NCBI GenBank assembly: GCA_950295325.1
Contig: OX485807.1
Location: 7,196,501-7,256,500 of the forward strand
DNA length: 60,000 nucleotides
From: Polytrichum commune
Lineage: Eukaryota; Streptophyta; Polytrichopsida; Polytrichales; Polytrichaceae
Reading direction: 5' to 3'
Positions 23,829 to 37,241 of the stretch are shown piece after piece. The translations under genes and the position numbers were made by a program. Numbering within the stretch: position 1 is the stretch's first letter; each line of letters starts with the position of its first letter. The notes beneath the pieces were generated by a model that saw only the letters and a program-made list of their open reading frames with translations, was not told the DNA's origin and searched no databases.

Positions 23829-25531
23829 ACGGAACTCCACCATTGCAGCATTGGCAACCACATGTGAAAAGGGCTGGTAATGGGCATGTCGACGTCAAAA
23901 TTGAGCCGAGAGCGCTCGAGGTGAGGAATCATATGCTTTGGTTGCACTTGGAATCAACTGGGAAGGGTCAGAATTCTCCCTCGAAGGAAGGATGCGGGAG
24001 AGTGCCAGTGAATTCAACGTTATGTGCCAAGGCAGCGGAGCAATTGAAGGTGCCAACTGAACGCTTAATAGGTGGCGTCTAAGGAGGCAGCAGACAGGGT
24101 TGCTGGAACACCAAACCCCCTCCTCAGTGTGCGGGCAGGGAGATCCTGAGGGTAGGCAACAACGGGGAGGAGAAGGACTAAGCCGGTGGATTCAGCCGAC
24201 CCTGTGAAGGGCGTTGACGGGCACCTCGGGGGATGGAACAACGTAGATTGTAGAGCGACTGCTGGAGACTGAGGCTCAAGGCTGTTGCTTTTAGGGGCCT
24301 GGCAGATGGTACCCATTAGCTGAAGTGGTTAGGAGGTGGATTAGGCTAGGGTAAATGGGGGTTAGGGAGGATTGAAGATATTAGCCTTGAGTGAGGTGGT
24401 GGGTCTTAGCTTAAAACCACTTAGGGCTCGTGGCTTAACATCTTGTAGGATTTGGTTGGTGTGATGTGGAAAAGAGTGAGTTAGTGAGAGTAGGAACTTA
24501 GGTTAGTAAGAGCATTTCTTAATGCTTGTACCTTGTCTTATTGAATTAAAGTTGTGAGTTGTGGGACACCGGTGGGATCCCCACACATGTCAAAGTATGT
24601 TGAACATTGAGCAGTGAGTGTTGGCTACAAACTCCCATCTGGACTATGACGCATAAGGGTGGGAGTTTGTGACTGACACAAACCCACCTCTAGGCTGCTG
24701 GAATCGCCCAGTTACATTACCACAATATTGAATTCGATTCACTTCTAAAACCAAGTTAAAATCAGAGTCAGACTTGGCAATCTGTCTCATTGTTTAGCCC
24801 CCTTTCTCTTCTTCATTCCAGCACGTCCCTTCCCAGTAGCCATCATAGTCCCAAACCTCATGCTGAATTGCGAAAAACGGTTGCTGGATCCCAGCTCCGC
24901 CGCAAGGAAGAGAGTCGCAACTTCCTTTCCCAGTAAAACCAACACCGAACCTTCCATTCTCAAGAAAACCCAGCCTCACCTCGGCATTCCTCCCCACTTA
25001 CAGATCGGTGAAGCCTTCTTGGGCTCAGCCGCCATCCCTTCCTCCGCCTCTGCTCTTCATTCCACAACCCAAGAGAGAGCCAAAGTCTCCACACTCGCCG
25101 AAACAGAGGCCTCCCCTGTTGCCGATCCGAGATTCCAGTGAAACCCAATCTACCTAACGGCCTTAGGCCTAAGACAAACCCTGGAACTGCCTAAAACGAA
25201 CACCTCCGAGCCCCCTTCAAGACACATAAACCCCAACACTAGGTCCTATTGGCTAACACTAAGGTTAAACCTCCTAATCTCACTTCAAACTAATTCCCTA
25301 GTTCCGTTACCCACAAAACCACAACTAACTCTCTTACACTTAATTTAAATCAAACTAAAAACTTGCACTCTTTTTATGTTTTATCAATAATGAAAACTCA
25401 CCACTCCTAAGTTCTAATCACTCCTAATTCTAAAACACATATGAGCACCTGACTTTGGGCTCATACCCCCCCCCCTCTTGGTGCCAAAAGGCTCTAGGAA
25501 TACCCTTATATACTTCAAAATGAGTATTTAC
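23829..25531. other. continuation of the GC-richer sequence interrupted by copy B
   Basis: ORFs occur on both strands (23,807-24,082 plus; 24,860-25,141 plus; 24,960-25,148 minus), with no recognisable domain or consistent reading frame. I do not call a gene. Confidence 0.4.
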
Positions 25532-26500
25532 CAGGGTTGTCTATCGCGACGTCATGACGGGGTCGTGCCGTCATGATGCGTCGTGTCGGGTCGGACCCCT
25601 CCGTCACGACACAATAGGCTCCTCGTAGGGTCAAACTAGGGTCAACCTAGTAGGGTGGGTAAAATACTTACCTTCTTGCCAAGGTGGCGTCCTATGTGGC
25701 AAAAAATGCCAACGTGGATGTGCATATTTCCCTTGGCATGTAAACCATTTTGCCATTGTGTTTACCATTTTGTTAAAATCAAAGTAATAAAATATTACTA
25801 AGGAGGGTGTAGGTCGGACGGGGGAGAGGGTCGGACGGGGGGAACGGGTGGGGAGCGCGGGCGGACGTGTGGGAACGCGGGGGAACATGGGGTCGGATGG
25901 GGGTGAGGGTCGGGCGGGGGGAAGGGTCGGACGGGGTGGGGAGGGGTCGGACGGGGGGGAGGACGGGGAGGAGGACGGGAAGGTAAGTGGGAACGGGGGG
26001 GGGGGGGGGGGCGGACGGGGGGGAACGCGGGGAGCGTGTGGGAACGTGGGGAGCGGGGGATGGGAGCGGGTTTAGGAGGTTTGGATAGGACGGGATGGAT
26101 GGGAACAGGGGAGGGGAACGGGAGGGAGGACGGGGGGTCGGACGGGAAAAGGGAGGACGGGAAAAGGTCGGACGGGGGGGTCGGACGGGAGGGAACATAG
26201 GGAACGGGTTAGGGACATGTTAATGGGCTAAGGGAGCGGGGTTAGGGTACGGGGAACGGGGGCGGACGGGAGGGCGGACGGGAGCTAGTAATTTTATTCC
26301 CCACTTTACCTCTACTTTGCTGACATGTCATCACACGTGGACATCGTAACTCCTACGTGTCCGCAATGGGGTAATGTAAATACACAAAAAATTCGGTAAA
26401 ATTCAAGTCCGGCAGGATAAAGACATCATCCGTCATAATGTCGTGACGGATACGTGTCGTGTCGGGATTACCCTCCGTCACGACACAATAGACAACCTTG
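25532..26500. mobile_element. 969-bp element with a G-rich core and palindromic ends
   Basis: The ends are inverted repeats of the form CA[A/G]GGTTGTCTAT followed by foldback sequence rich in 'cgtgacgga' and 'tccgtcacgacac'. The core (25,800-26,290) is strongly G-rich on plus, with many near-repeats of GGTCGGACGGGG, GGGGGAAC and long G runs. The TIR style resembles hAT elements, but the flanking 8 bp do not match, so class and exact ends are uncertain. The proline- or glycine-rich ORFs inside are compositional. Confidence 0.65.
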
Positions 26501-28439
26501 GATGGTAACCTTAGAATAAATAATTGCACTAGCTTCTATAAACTATTTTGCAAATTTAGATACCTATGAATTACATCCGGTGGATGAAAAAGTCTTCAAC
26601 AACTTTATTGATGAATGCTAGGGTTTTGCATTACATGTATGATAGGGGTTGATTGTCATTCAAAAACGTATTTGTATACTTACATTAATGACTATACATA
26701 AATGTATTTTTTCTAATTTATACATATTTTCACTTATATTTTTTATTGTGGAATTTATATGTTTATTGCTGGATTTTCCAAAAAAAAACTTGTATAATGG
26801 GGTTTTTTGGAGTAAATTTCAAATGCATGTGATTCTTGGTTTCATGAGAAGTGCACCCCCAGGGCTCTTGATGGTTTGGAAAATGGCCTTTTAGGAGATC
26901 GTATTGAGAAAGGGAATAGTATTGATGTCAACATGAGAGGGTTTTGCTTGCTCATGCTCTAGAGGTTGTCACTATGGGAGATTGTCACTATGGGAACCAA
27001 CATCATGAATGTTCAGCGCAATCAAAGTCCAATGTCTACATGGATGGGCTTCACAATAGACTCAGATTACATTGAGTGGGAAAGACAAATCAGTATGCAA
27101 GGAGGCCTCTTTCAAACTCCGAAATCAATTGAATGGTCGGCAAGGGTGGAAAGTACTATGTATTGCTGAATTTTAGGCATGAATGGGGTTTCCGTCTTGA
27201 TGGAAATTTACCATTGACAAGATACTATTGGAAAAGTGCAAGCCTTCTATGCTTGCAACACCGTGAGGCAATCGTTGACACAAGGGAGGTTTGATTCCAT
27301 TTTGCATTGCTTGCATTGTGTGAACAACGCAATCATCACAGATGTGAAAGGCAATCCCCTATATGACAAAATGGGGAAAGTGAGGTGGTTGCTAGAAGTG
27401 GTTGTTGCAAAGTAGTTGTATAGTTGCGAGAAATTTTGTGAATCATGGACAAGATCATGATGGCATATAGTGGTGAATTTTGCTTCATGAATCAATACAT
27501 GAAATATGAACCAACAAGATACAAAATCAAAATTTGGACAACTGTTGTAGCATTGGCTAAGATAAGTCAAGATTAGATTACTTTAGCTAAGAATTAGTCT
27601 AGACTAAGATGTTAGTTGCACTAGTCTAACTGAGAAACCTAAGAAAGTTCTAATATTAGAAGAGAAAATACTTTCATTTAAATTTGCAATAATCTGCAAC
27701 TCTAGTGGTGTTTATGTAACACAAACAACCCAACCATGGAACTTAAGAGCAAAGAACATGAGGAACAATGATATCCGCATATCCCATTCTCTCCACTTTT
27801 ATAGCCCCCCTATGCCTCAAAGAGTTAGAGTTTTCTACATCTTAGCTTAGTTGCTTTTTAAAGTTAACATAAATATAACTAGAGCTAAAGGGACAATTAC
27901 TACTTGAGTGAACTTACGTAAAAGTATTGTGGTTGTGACTTAAGTGCAAGGCCACCCATGGAGCAAATGTGAAAATGGATAAAAATGCATTTTTGAGGGC
28001 CATAAGAGGCCAGTACCCCATGGGACAAATGTCCCCCAAGTATTCCAAATTAATTGAAACTCGTATAATATGTAAAATATATGTATCACACACTACCATG
28101 CATCTCTCTAACATTGTTTGGCATACAAGAATATGTAGAATATTACATGACATTACCAACCACTTATCATCAATTCACACACTACCAAGGCACAAGCTCT
28201 TATGTCTAAACTTAAAATGTCTTCACATAATGCTTAAAGTGTCAAAATACAATTTCGTGTCCATGTGACAAAACTTTTGGATATTGTAAACAAGGTGCCC
28301 AAATCACCTATGTCATATAAAATCAACTATTAGGGACATGTAGTAAACATGGGAGGGGTTGCAATGTGAAGAAACAGGCCACTAGGACTAAAGGCCCACA
28401 TTGGTGGGAGGGGAAGGCTCACAAATTCTACTTAATTTT

Positions 28440-28830
28440 AACAAGAGTAAATTTAACAAAAGAAAGCAATTATAACCTAGGTACTCAATACATGTTAAAC
28501 TCATCTGATATAGTTATAATTAAATCAAAGGCCATCCACAACAAACAAAACATGGCTTAATATTGTGAATCACCACAAAATCCAACAAATCCTCAAATAA
28601 AAACCAATTCTACTTCTCACATCCACCCTATGCCACCCAATTGTGCAATTTCTATCCCTTCAAGGCTGACCCAATTGCTCCAAGCATATGTGAAGACAAA
28701 ACTTACAATCCATGCCCACATGCAAATAACACAAAAATTGAATCCATGCAGGAAACGTGTGACTAAAAAGAGTGTGGAAAAGAAATGATGACGTGGTCGT
28801 GCTACATGACTTTATTCCTAGTGAGCTTAA
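28440..28830. repeat. diverged direct repeat, partner near 31,400-31,560
   Basis: Both copies hold 'aaggccatccacaacaa.caa' and 'aacatggctt' followed by 'atcaccacaaa'. A further piece, 'gacgtggtcgtgctacatga', recurs as 'gacatggtcgcactacatga' near 32,450. Confidence 0.6.
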
Positions 28831-30404
28831 TTTGCATCCAAATAAACATAGTTGCATAATTAGTGACCATCAAAACTCACTTCAAGGATTGTATCATAAT
28901 CACCAGACCTTACATGATGCCATTGATAACTAGAGCCATGTGTCATAACATATGGGGTGAAGGGAATACTCAACCAAGGTGAAGAGTGGAAACTTTACCT
29001 TATCACACAATATTGAACCTAACACCTACAACATGGATTAGAGTGATTGGCTGCCACTTCTTCCCAAACTTACGTGATACATATATCTAACAATAGAAGA
29101 AATGAATGAAAAAAAAAGTTAGAAAAGAGAGTGAATCAACACCCTGGAAAAATCAGAATACTCATTTGAACACAATAATTGTAGGTAAAGATATGTATGG
29201 AAGACCTCATGCTACAAGAGAATCATGTGGAGAAAATATTGCAAGCAACCATATTGGAAGGGTGGAATTCACCATATTGATCTTAACCCTTAAATGCTCA
29301 TGCGACCTAAAATGGGTTGTCACCTAATATTACGATGGGGTTTGCGACCCACTAGGTGGCAATCTACATGGATGGAAGGTATCTATTGGTGTAGGGTGGT
29401 GCCCACTGCCATGTGGGCCAAAATAACATGTAAAGACCTCATACTCCAAGAGCATGTAGGATTTTTTGTTAGGTTGGCATTGTTTGTTTTGGGAGGCAAT
29501 TTCATGTATTGCCTGAATGTAGGAGCCAAGTATAAGAGCCAAATTTAAGAGCCAACATCTTTCACATGTGATGCCCAATTTTGGTGGGGGATTTTCCCCT
29601 TAGAACAAGGTGACGGTTGTGCACAACTTGACTGGATTGATTTGAAAAGACAAAAATTGAGTGCACATGTTGCTTGCTCCAAAATAACCTCATGTGGCTC
29701 CTCCAAGTTTGAGGGTGATGGACTTCATCTAAATTTTCTCAAAAACCCCAATTTCTTGGGAGTAGCTCATTTGTCATCCACATAACATATCATCAAAAAG
29801 TTTCCAACTTTTTAAAATTTGTGTCATGATGACCAAAATGGTCATGAAACAAAATATTCAAAAAAATTCTTTGGTTGCCCCTCGGCATGGCTTACATGTC
29901 TCCCCGATATAAAAAATGAGATTTAATTGACCTCACATTTTTGATGTGATAATATATGGTAGTCTAGTTCACATCCATATGCTTGGATTTCAAAAAAACA
30001 GAGTTTGTTTTGCTACATAACATAAATCTTCAACATTGGTGTTGGAACTGCCCGAAAATGGAATTTGAAGGCTCAAGTGTTTAGGGGTTAATTTCCCTCC
30101 TATGAGAGCATAAATCTGATGCCTCAAATCCATGCACATCATCAACACTTTAACAAACAAGAAAGCGTCATGTATACACACCTCAAATCAATACACAACC
30201 TCACTAGGCCTTCTTGAGTAGAATGGTTTTGAGCTAATTTTGACTTCAGCAGAGTGGGCTCAAGACACTCACTTCCACCATATCCCACTCTGCATCAGAA
30301 CTCCAAAACAATGCAATGTATCTATATGGAGCTCAAGAATTGAGCATTGTAAAATCAATCTTGGGTGAAGGGAACAAGCTATCTGCTACTTGCCAGTCAA
30401 GTCA

Positions 30405-30515
30405 GTGAATTACGCACCATGCCTCATGCTTCTTTAGTATCTAAAACACGCACCATGCCTCATGCTTCTTTAGTATCTAAAACATGCACCTTGCCTCATG
30501 CCAATTCCAAAATAC
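30405..30515. repeat. short tandem repeat, ~36-bp unit
   Basis: The unit 'acgcaccatgcctcatgctt' plus 'ctttagtatctaaaac' occurs about two and a half times in tandem. Confidence 0.8.
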
Positions 30516-33500
30516 CAAACCCTAGACTTGTCAGCCAAAATCTAGAACAAAAATCCCATCAGTGACTCACGACCCCATTAGAACATGGAAGAATTTACCA
30601 AGACCAGGAATTGGTTTCCCTAGCTAAAGAATTTTCAGTTCCGTTATGTTCCATAAGTGAGCATAATTTTTAATTTCACAATGTGGTCGGAACTTCATCA
30701 ATATAGAATCTCAAATTGCACCATGTTAAGAATCTCGCATCTCGCATCCTAATTCATTACATTACCTCCACTTTGTGCATTCCTATATTTATATGAACAT
30801 ATTGAGCTCCCTCTTGAAACTAAAACACTGACGAAGTTAAAAAATGATGATGTGGGAAAGTAAACCCCAACCTAAGAGCAAACCCTAATCCATATGATGA
30901 ATGAGGGAGAGTGAATGACAACAATTGCACTCACAACAACTAAAGAATGTGGAAATTTGTGCAAACGTCCACAAATCAATGATTCAGCCCAACACTGTAG
31001 AGTGTTCTAAGGGATCTGAACAACACAAATGCAACACAAATGGCGCTCACAAGAAATACCCACAACAATACTAGTAAGTTGTAGCAAACAATTTCACACT
31101 CAATTAAGGCATTGACATAAATAATTCATGTTATGTCATCACATGATGCATCTTCAAAGATTGTCAATTTCCTTTTAGAGGAGAATGTAACATGTTGTGT
31201 ATCTTGCCTCTTATTGAAATATGTAGTTCCTTTCTGGGTAATAACTTGGTCTCCAACCCCAAAACACTCTTCTCTTTGAACCCTTAACACCCACTTTCCT
31301 TGTGTACCCCAAACATGAGACACTAAAATGGTAGAATCAAACACATATGATTAAACAAACAGTAATTGGAATGCAGGGCCGCAATTGTGGGTACCTAACA
31401 CAAATACAATCCAACTACACACAAATTGAATTGAGTGAAAGGCCATCCACAACAACCAAAACATGGCTTGGAATTTTGATCACCACAAACCCAACAAATA
31501 AGGTTGGAACGTGTGATTACAACTCTCAAAATTGTTGGTCTTACTCCCACTAAGTTGTTACGTACCTTTTCTCACTTGGAGACAAACACAGTACCTATTA
31601 GCTGCACGTGGATTGCATCTAGATATAAAAGTCACGCATTGTGCATAGAAAACCGCAAATTGGTAATAGACTAATCAACATAGTAGAAATGTCGATTGTC
31701 AATTGTGGCAATTCAAGAAATCCGATATCATATATAACAGAAAAGCATAATATGTAAGTCGTAGTCCAAGTTTCTCAGAGGACATTGTAGCATGAGATGA
31801 GAATGTGTAAGTGGTCGCATTTGAAGATCTCAGTGGACATTGTAATTAACAGAAAACCAGAGTGTGTAAGACTTAACTTAATTGGAGATTATCAATCCAA
31901 GAATGAATTGCACACCTCTGAGAATCCAATCATACAACTCATGCATCCAAAATGAAGTCAACTTGAAGCTCAATGCCAATTGATGTAAACATATTATTGT
32001 GCATCTATGCTCAAATTCCAGTGGCCAAATGGCCCAACTCCTCCGATGGCGAGGGCTATGTATGTGTGTTCTAGCCTTCACATGCAAAATTCAGTTCTGC
32101 AATGCGACACTCCAAAGGCAAGGGTAGGGTTTATGCCCCCGGGATCAAACTTGCTCAAATTTGCACCAAAGCAGAAGCCATAACTTCCTACGGACGCATC
32201 ACAATATTAGATATCCAACAAGAGAAAATGGTCCGGGATGTGAAGCAAAATTGTGCATGCATGCGATAAGATTGGTCAAAGAAGAGCTCCAGAGCTCCTT
32301 CTTTCGTCGATGTTCTTCGACAATCATGCTATGGCTTCCCCTCTTTGGACACAATTTTTTTCTGGATGTATTGCAGCCTTGTTCTTGTGGATCTTGAATC
32401 CGGCCAGTGAGAAATATGGGCATCAATGGACGGCCCTATCAGGACAGGTGACATGGTCGCACTACATGATGTTATTCCTGTAACGCTATGAGAGCCCTCC
32501 CCTTCAAGAGGTGTTACATTTTACCCCTATTCACTTCTCTTCAAAGTGATAAAGTACTTTATCCAAAAGAAATAAACCAGTTACCACTTGTTTGTTAGTT
32601 TAGGTTATAGTGCACCCCCTCTTTCCATGTATAGGTGTGAAAGAAAATTATGTAGAATTTCAAGCTCAAATCTATGCCACAGAAAGATGGCTTTAAGTTT
32701 CGTGGTATGAATCTACTTGAAAGCCACATTGGTGGGCCTCTTTATGACCCTTGAAAACATCTTGTCATCCAGTTTTCACCCAGTTGGCAAACTCCTCCGT
32801 GCTTGCTCCATAGGGTACATACCCTCACTCTTACATCTATTTGTACAAGTTTAGGCCGTATCACGCAACCTCGTTAGCATCATATGATAAAATTGTCTAT
32901 CAGAAATATTTCCCTCTTCCAACACATATCATTTTCCTCCCCATTTTTGGGGATTTATGCCAGGCAATAGTGCCCGGAAATTTTCACATGCTACTCCTTT
33001 GCTATGTCACTTGTCTTTTTGCCAGATGAAATTTCTGAATTTGAAACTGAACCAAAAAATTCGCTGGTAAGTCGTCAAGGCCACACGATTGCCTTGCCTC
33101 TAATGTGGTTGCTCCTTGACTAGAACAGTTCTCCCTCTGGAAAACCTCCGGTCATAAGGTAAGGTTCTTAGTGTCTATCTCAACAATTCAAGCTTCACCA
33201 TCTGAATATGTAAGCGAGCCTTGTCATGTACCACTCACACATAGGCTTCCAATTTGGAAGTGTGACCACACAATGCCCACGTACCCTAAATTCAATTACT
33301 TGTCTTAAACAAACAAGCATATTTGAGTGGTGGTGGTTAGGTGTGGATTTAAGAACGTACACAAAAGAACAAGTGTTAAAAAGAGATTGGACTATGTGCT
33401 CAAAGTATACTGACCTATGGGATGGATTTAGGCAGGGGGTGGAATTAGCCTCCTCTACCTCAAAGTGGCAACAATTGCTATTTTGGTCATATCTTTGGTG

Positions 33501-33519
33501 GAGACCAATGTCCAGGGAG

Positions 33520-33715
33520 ATTTTTGGGCATATTTGGTCAAGATCCTAGTGTTTCTAAGTTCAACCAATTACATGTGATGACCTTTCGGGGTTTTATCAA
33601 TTTGAGGTATGTTCTATAGATTCTTCTAAGATGATTGGTACTTTTTCTTGAGTCTTGAACTTCAAACGGTTGTTTCTCAAACTTAACCAATCCAACTGTA
33701 ACTAGCGGATCAATT
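33520..33715. repeat. dispersed repeat with the empty site of the MITE at 1728-2121
   Basis: It matches 1668-1727 joined to 2122-2260. The single TTA at 33,569-33,571 is the unoccupied target. Confidence 0.7.
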
Positions 33716-34454
33716 TTCCATGTTCATTGATGGAGAGTTAGGTTCAACACTCCTCCTTATATACCTACTAGCTCGGACTCATGCCGTCCCGGCCCGTTGC
33801 ACCCATGCGTATGAATTAATATCCCAGATAAACCCAACCCCCATCTCTTACACGATTCACCTATGCAACCATAGGCCCATACCCATGCTTACACGTCCCC
33901 CAAGACCCCCCCCCACCACGCCCCACTTTTAGAAAGAAAAAATGATTTTTTAATTAAGTTATCTGACTTTATCCTATTGCCCATGCCATGCCCACCACCA
34001 TAGTTTCATGCTTGCCACCTCCCCTAGATTCCCCCACCTTTCAACATTTCTTTTTCATCTGTCTTCCAATTCAAGTTTGGATTGGGGAATCTTTTGAACA
34101 TGTGGCCCTTCTTCTTCGGAGAGGTAGTTTAACATGTATAATGGTTTCCCCAATCACCACCACACCTACCTTCCCTCTTGTATATAGATTTGGTGATGAG
34201 TTTGCTTCCAAGTTGCAACACTTAAAAGGATAAACACCATGGCCAACCTATCTTGTTAAAATTTGATGAAGGACATTTGCAAATTGCAATAAATTGCAAT
34301 AAATCGCCAAATGTTGAAGTTGGTATAGTTTTGACTTTGTGCACTGCTAGCACATAACATTAAGTAGGGTCCATAGGACCACTTGTAGGGTCCAAATTGG
34401 AAATCCCGCTTTAAAGTGGGCCTTCCAAATGGCCCTAGGGACTTTATATTGTAA

Positions 34455-34808
34455 GGGCCACTCAACGGGCCACTTTGTCTTAAATGAATTATGCCCTTTC
34501 TTGAACTAAAGTCATAAAGTCATAAAGTCATAAATGACTATATGACGGAAGTTGGGTGAAGTGGCCCGTAGATGCGAAGTGGCTCTCCATAAACCCTCGA
34601 CCCATTTTTTTGCCGGCGGGCCACTTTTTTCCCTCCAAAACGCCGCCATGTCACCCGCCACGCAAGCTTTAGGAGAAGTGGGCCGACTCTCAATATAAAG
34701 CCCTCGGGGCCATATTAGGGGCCATTTGGGCAATCTAAGCACTCTCATTGGTTGATGCCTAGGGTTTGGAAACGGCCCCTAGAAATGGCCCCTAATATAA
34801 AGCGGCCC
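34455..34808. mobile_element. Tourist-like MITE, 354 bp
   Basis: The ends are GGGCCACT and ...AGCGGCCC, inverted, and flanked by TAA (34,452-34,454 and 34,809-34,811). The interior repeats GGGCCACTT-type motifs and a triple 'agtcataa' near 34,511-34,540. The terminus matches the MITE at 14,022. Confidence 0.75.
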
Positions 34809-35439
34809 TAAGTAGCAATGCTAAGAGGGTACCCTTTGAGTACCCGCAAATTTACCTCAACAAGAAGGGAAAAGCTTGCAAAGCAAGGGTGAATGAATGG
34901 ATAATTAATCAAATATAGAAGCTTCAAAAAGGTATCAAAGAGGTTTCCAATGCGGGTGTCGGGAGACTCTTCCAAAAAGTGCAACTACCTTTTTGACCTC
35001 ACCAACTTTCCCGTTGCTTTATAGCTATTTAAATTTGTTTAGATCATAATTTAGCCTAGATTTGAACCTTTATCACCACTTAGCATTAGTTTTGTCCTAG
35101 AAACCGACATAATTAATACTAAGCATTGAAAGTAACTACCCAAATAGATAATAGCCTAAGTAAAACTCAAACTTAGTGTTACATTTGCTCTTGAAAGAGC
35201 ATCTTTCAAGAAGGTCAATTCGGGCTTGCTACTTAATGTTATGGCAATTGAAATGATAAAGTCTTGGTTTTATTGGACCAACAAAATTTGGTCGAAGTCA
35301 AGTTTTGATTTGACATGGGATTGATGCATGCTTACAATGTCAGGTGTAGTGTCCACGGAGATTTTTTAGCATATAGCCATCCATCATCTACATTCATACA
35401 TAAACAAATAGCACCAAGGAAAACAAAAAAAACACACAC

Positions 35440-35468
35440 ACACACCACCACCACCACCACCACCACCA
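35440..35468. repeat. (CAC)n microsatellite
   Basis: A short run of CAC triplets preceded by (AC)n. Confidence 0.9.
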
Positions 35469-35694
35469 ACAACAACCAAATCAAAATTCTCATACGTTGA
35501 CAAATGGCTATCCAACAATTTAATAAGCCACAATATCTAACCTTTCATGGATAGCCAAAGATATCTACAAAGCACAAATATCACAAACTCTAAAATTTTG
35601 ATACGCCCAATATATGGATAACCATAGTAAAATTATCTTTTGGCCACAATACACCCAAACCAAATTGCACATTATGTCCAAACAATACAACTTA

Positions 35695-36111
35695 GACCAT
35701 CCCCACCAGATCGGGTACACGCCAAATAGAGTATATAATATTTTATACCTTTGGGGAGCCCTCCATCTTGGGCGGGGTAGCACATCTTGAGTCAAAGCTC
35801 ACCAAAGCCTAGGCATACCCCCGGTATAAATAGGAAGCAATCAATAAGACAACGACACCTATTATCTAACATGGGATAAAGTAGGATATCGGAGTATCTG
35901 ATATTAAAGAAATCTCTTGGCGGGCCGGAGGAGGGCCGTTATATGAACCATTTATGGCGGGGGAGAGTCTTCAATATACCCGGGCCGGTTCTAAATTATG
36001 GGGGACCGGACATTGGTGGGGCTCAGTTTATGCCGGTACCGCCCCCTAAGAATCCGGGATGCCCCATTTTTGGCGTTGGCATGCCCCATGCCCGGTCTGG
36101 TGGGGACGCTC
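35695..36111. mobile_element. Tourist-like MITE, 417 bp
   Basis: The inverted ends are GACCATCCCCACCAGATCGG and GAGCGTCCCCACCAGACCGG, flanked by TTA (35,692-35,694 and 36,112-36,114), the PIF/Harbinger-type TSD. The right half is GC-rich ('gggccgg', 'gccggtaccg') and non-coding. Confidence 0.85.
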
Positions 36112-36515
36112 TTACACATGGGCACACTTGCTATCCACATGCACAAACCAACACGTAAAAGCCCTTCAAATAGCAAGACACAACAAAGCAATCCACCAAA
36201 TGTCCACATGCTACAATCCAACAAACACGCTCGCTATTACACAAGGGTATATGCAAGATCCCACAATGCACAAGCCTAAGAAATAACAAACCTTGAATGG
36301 TTGCTAAAATGCACATGTGCCACCGCCACATGCACACATGGGGCCAAACTAAGGCCGGATATCCTATGTGTACTCGGAGCCCCCAACAACACCCATACCT
36401 CACTCACCCCATCACCAACCATCACAATATAATTCATTGATTTCACCAATTGTCATGACAATTCCCAACACAGAGGGGGTACACAAAAATAATTATAAAA
36501 AAAAACTCAATAAAT

Positions 36516-36788
36516 ATGAACTCGTTCATCCAACAACTCTACATCTGGCAAGTAAACCCCTTTGTCACTATAACAATGGGAGTAAGAGGGGTCATTCACG
36601 AGCACTCATTCCAACTATACAAAAATCTCAAAATACCCCTCATTGATGTACAAAAACTCATGAAACACATACACCACGTAGCCATCCAAGACCTTACATG
36701 CTTAGTACTAAACAAATGGAAAATGGACAATAACCAACCCCCAATCAATCCACCCTTAAAACAAATCCATGCCCCCAAATATAATTAG
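36516..36788 (+). CDS. short ORF resembling a reverse-transcriptase C-terminus, copy 2
   Basis: An intact 90-codon ORF nearly identical to that at 16,048-16,320 (for example MNSFIQQLYIWQVN against MNLFIQQLKAWQVN). The same caveat applies: the 'GVRGVIHEHS' resemblance to the tail of non-LTR reverse transcriptases is pattern recall only. Survival of the frame in both copies may reflect recent duplication rather than function. Confidence 0.4.
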   Translation: MNSFIQQLYIWQVNPFVTITMGVRGVIHEHSFQLYKNLKIPLIDVQKLMKHIHHVAIQDLTCLVLNKWKMDNNQPPINPPLKQIHAPKYN

Positions 36789-36897
36789 AGGTTGTATGAA
36801 CTATGGAGCCCACCCTCCGCACGGAAGTAACCCTACCTTGAAGCTTGGTAAAACATGATTAACATAGGGAAGAACATGCTCCCATCCATGTTACAAT

Positions 36898-37241
36898 CTC
36901 GGGGGGGGGGGGGGGGGGGGCAGTGTGTTAAAAAGTTATAGGTGCGAACAACCACTATTTTATAGGGGGGTATTACTTTCAATTTTTTTTTTTTTTCACA
37001 TGCTATCATTATGTAAATTTCTACTTTGGGTTAATAGAAAAATGGCTTGCATTACTTATAATTCCAAATTACCTATTATTCCATATCCTATAGTACTTTA
37101 AAGATGTCCAGTGCCATTTTTGATACCCTATATTACTCTTAAGTCCATTTATAATTTTTAGCCCCCATGTTTTTAAAATACCCTATCATTTGTTCGCACG
37201 TATATTGCTACTCCAACCAATGACTACCCCCCCCCCCCGAG
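36898..37241. mobile_element. 344-bp hAT-type MITE with poly-G/poly-C termini
   Basis: The ends are CTC followed by about 20 G, and a run of C followed by GAG. The TSD is a perfect 8 bp, GTTACAAT (36,890-36,897 and 37,242-37,249). The sister repeat has the uninterrupted site at 15,939-15,946, which proves the insertion. The interior is AT-rich and non-coding. Confidence 0.9.

Larger units (their letters stand above)
26501..34454. other. long gene-poor stretch
   Basis: About 8 kb without a supported gene. Many short ORFs lie on both strands, none with a recognisable domain. It includes diverged direct repeats (28,440-28,830 against 31,400-31,560 and 32,446-32,485), a short tandem repeat near 30,405, and a dispersed repeat at 33,520-33,715. 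Confidence 0.45.

Noticed and set aside
25779-26198. Proline-rich and glycine-rich ORFs on opposite strands
   Set aside because: Both arise from the G-rich tandem core of the element at 25,532-26,500.
36901-37236. Poly-G and poly-C tracts as assembly error
   Set aside because: They are the matched termini of a MITE with a perfect 8-bp TSD and an empty-site counterpart.
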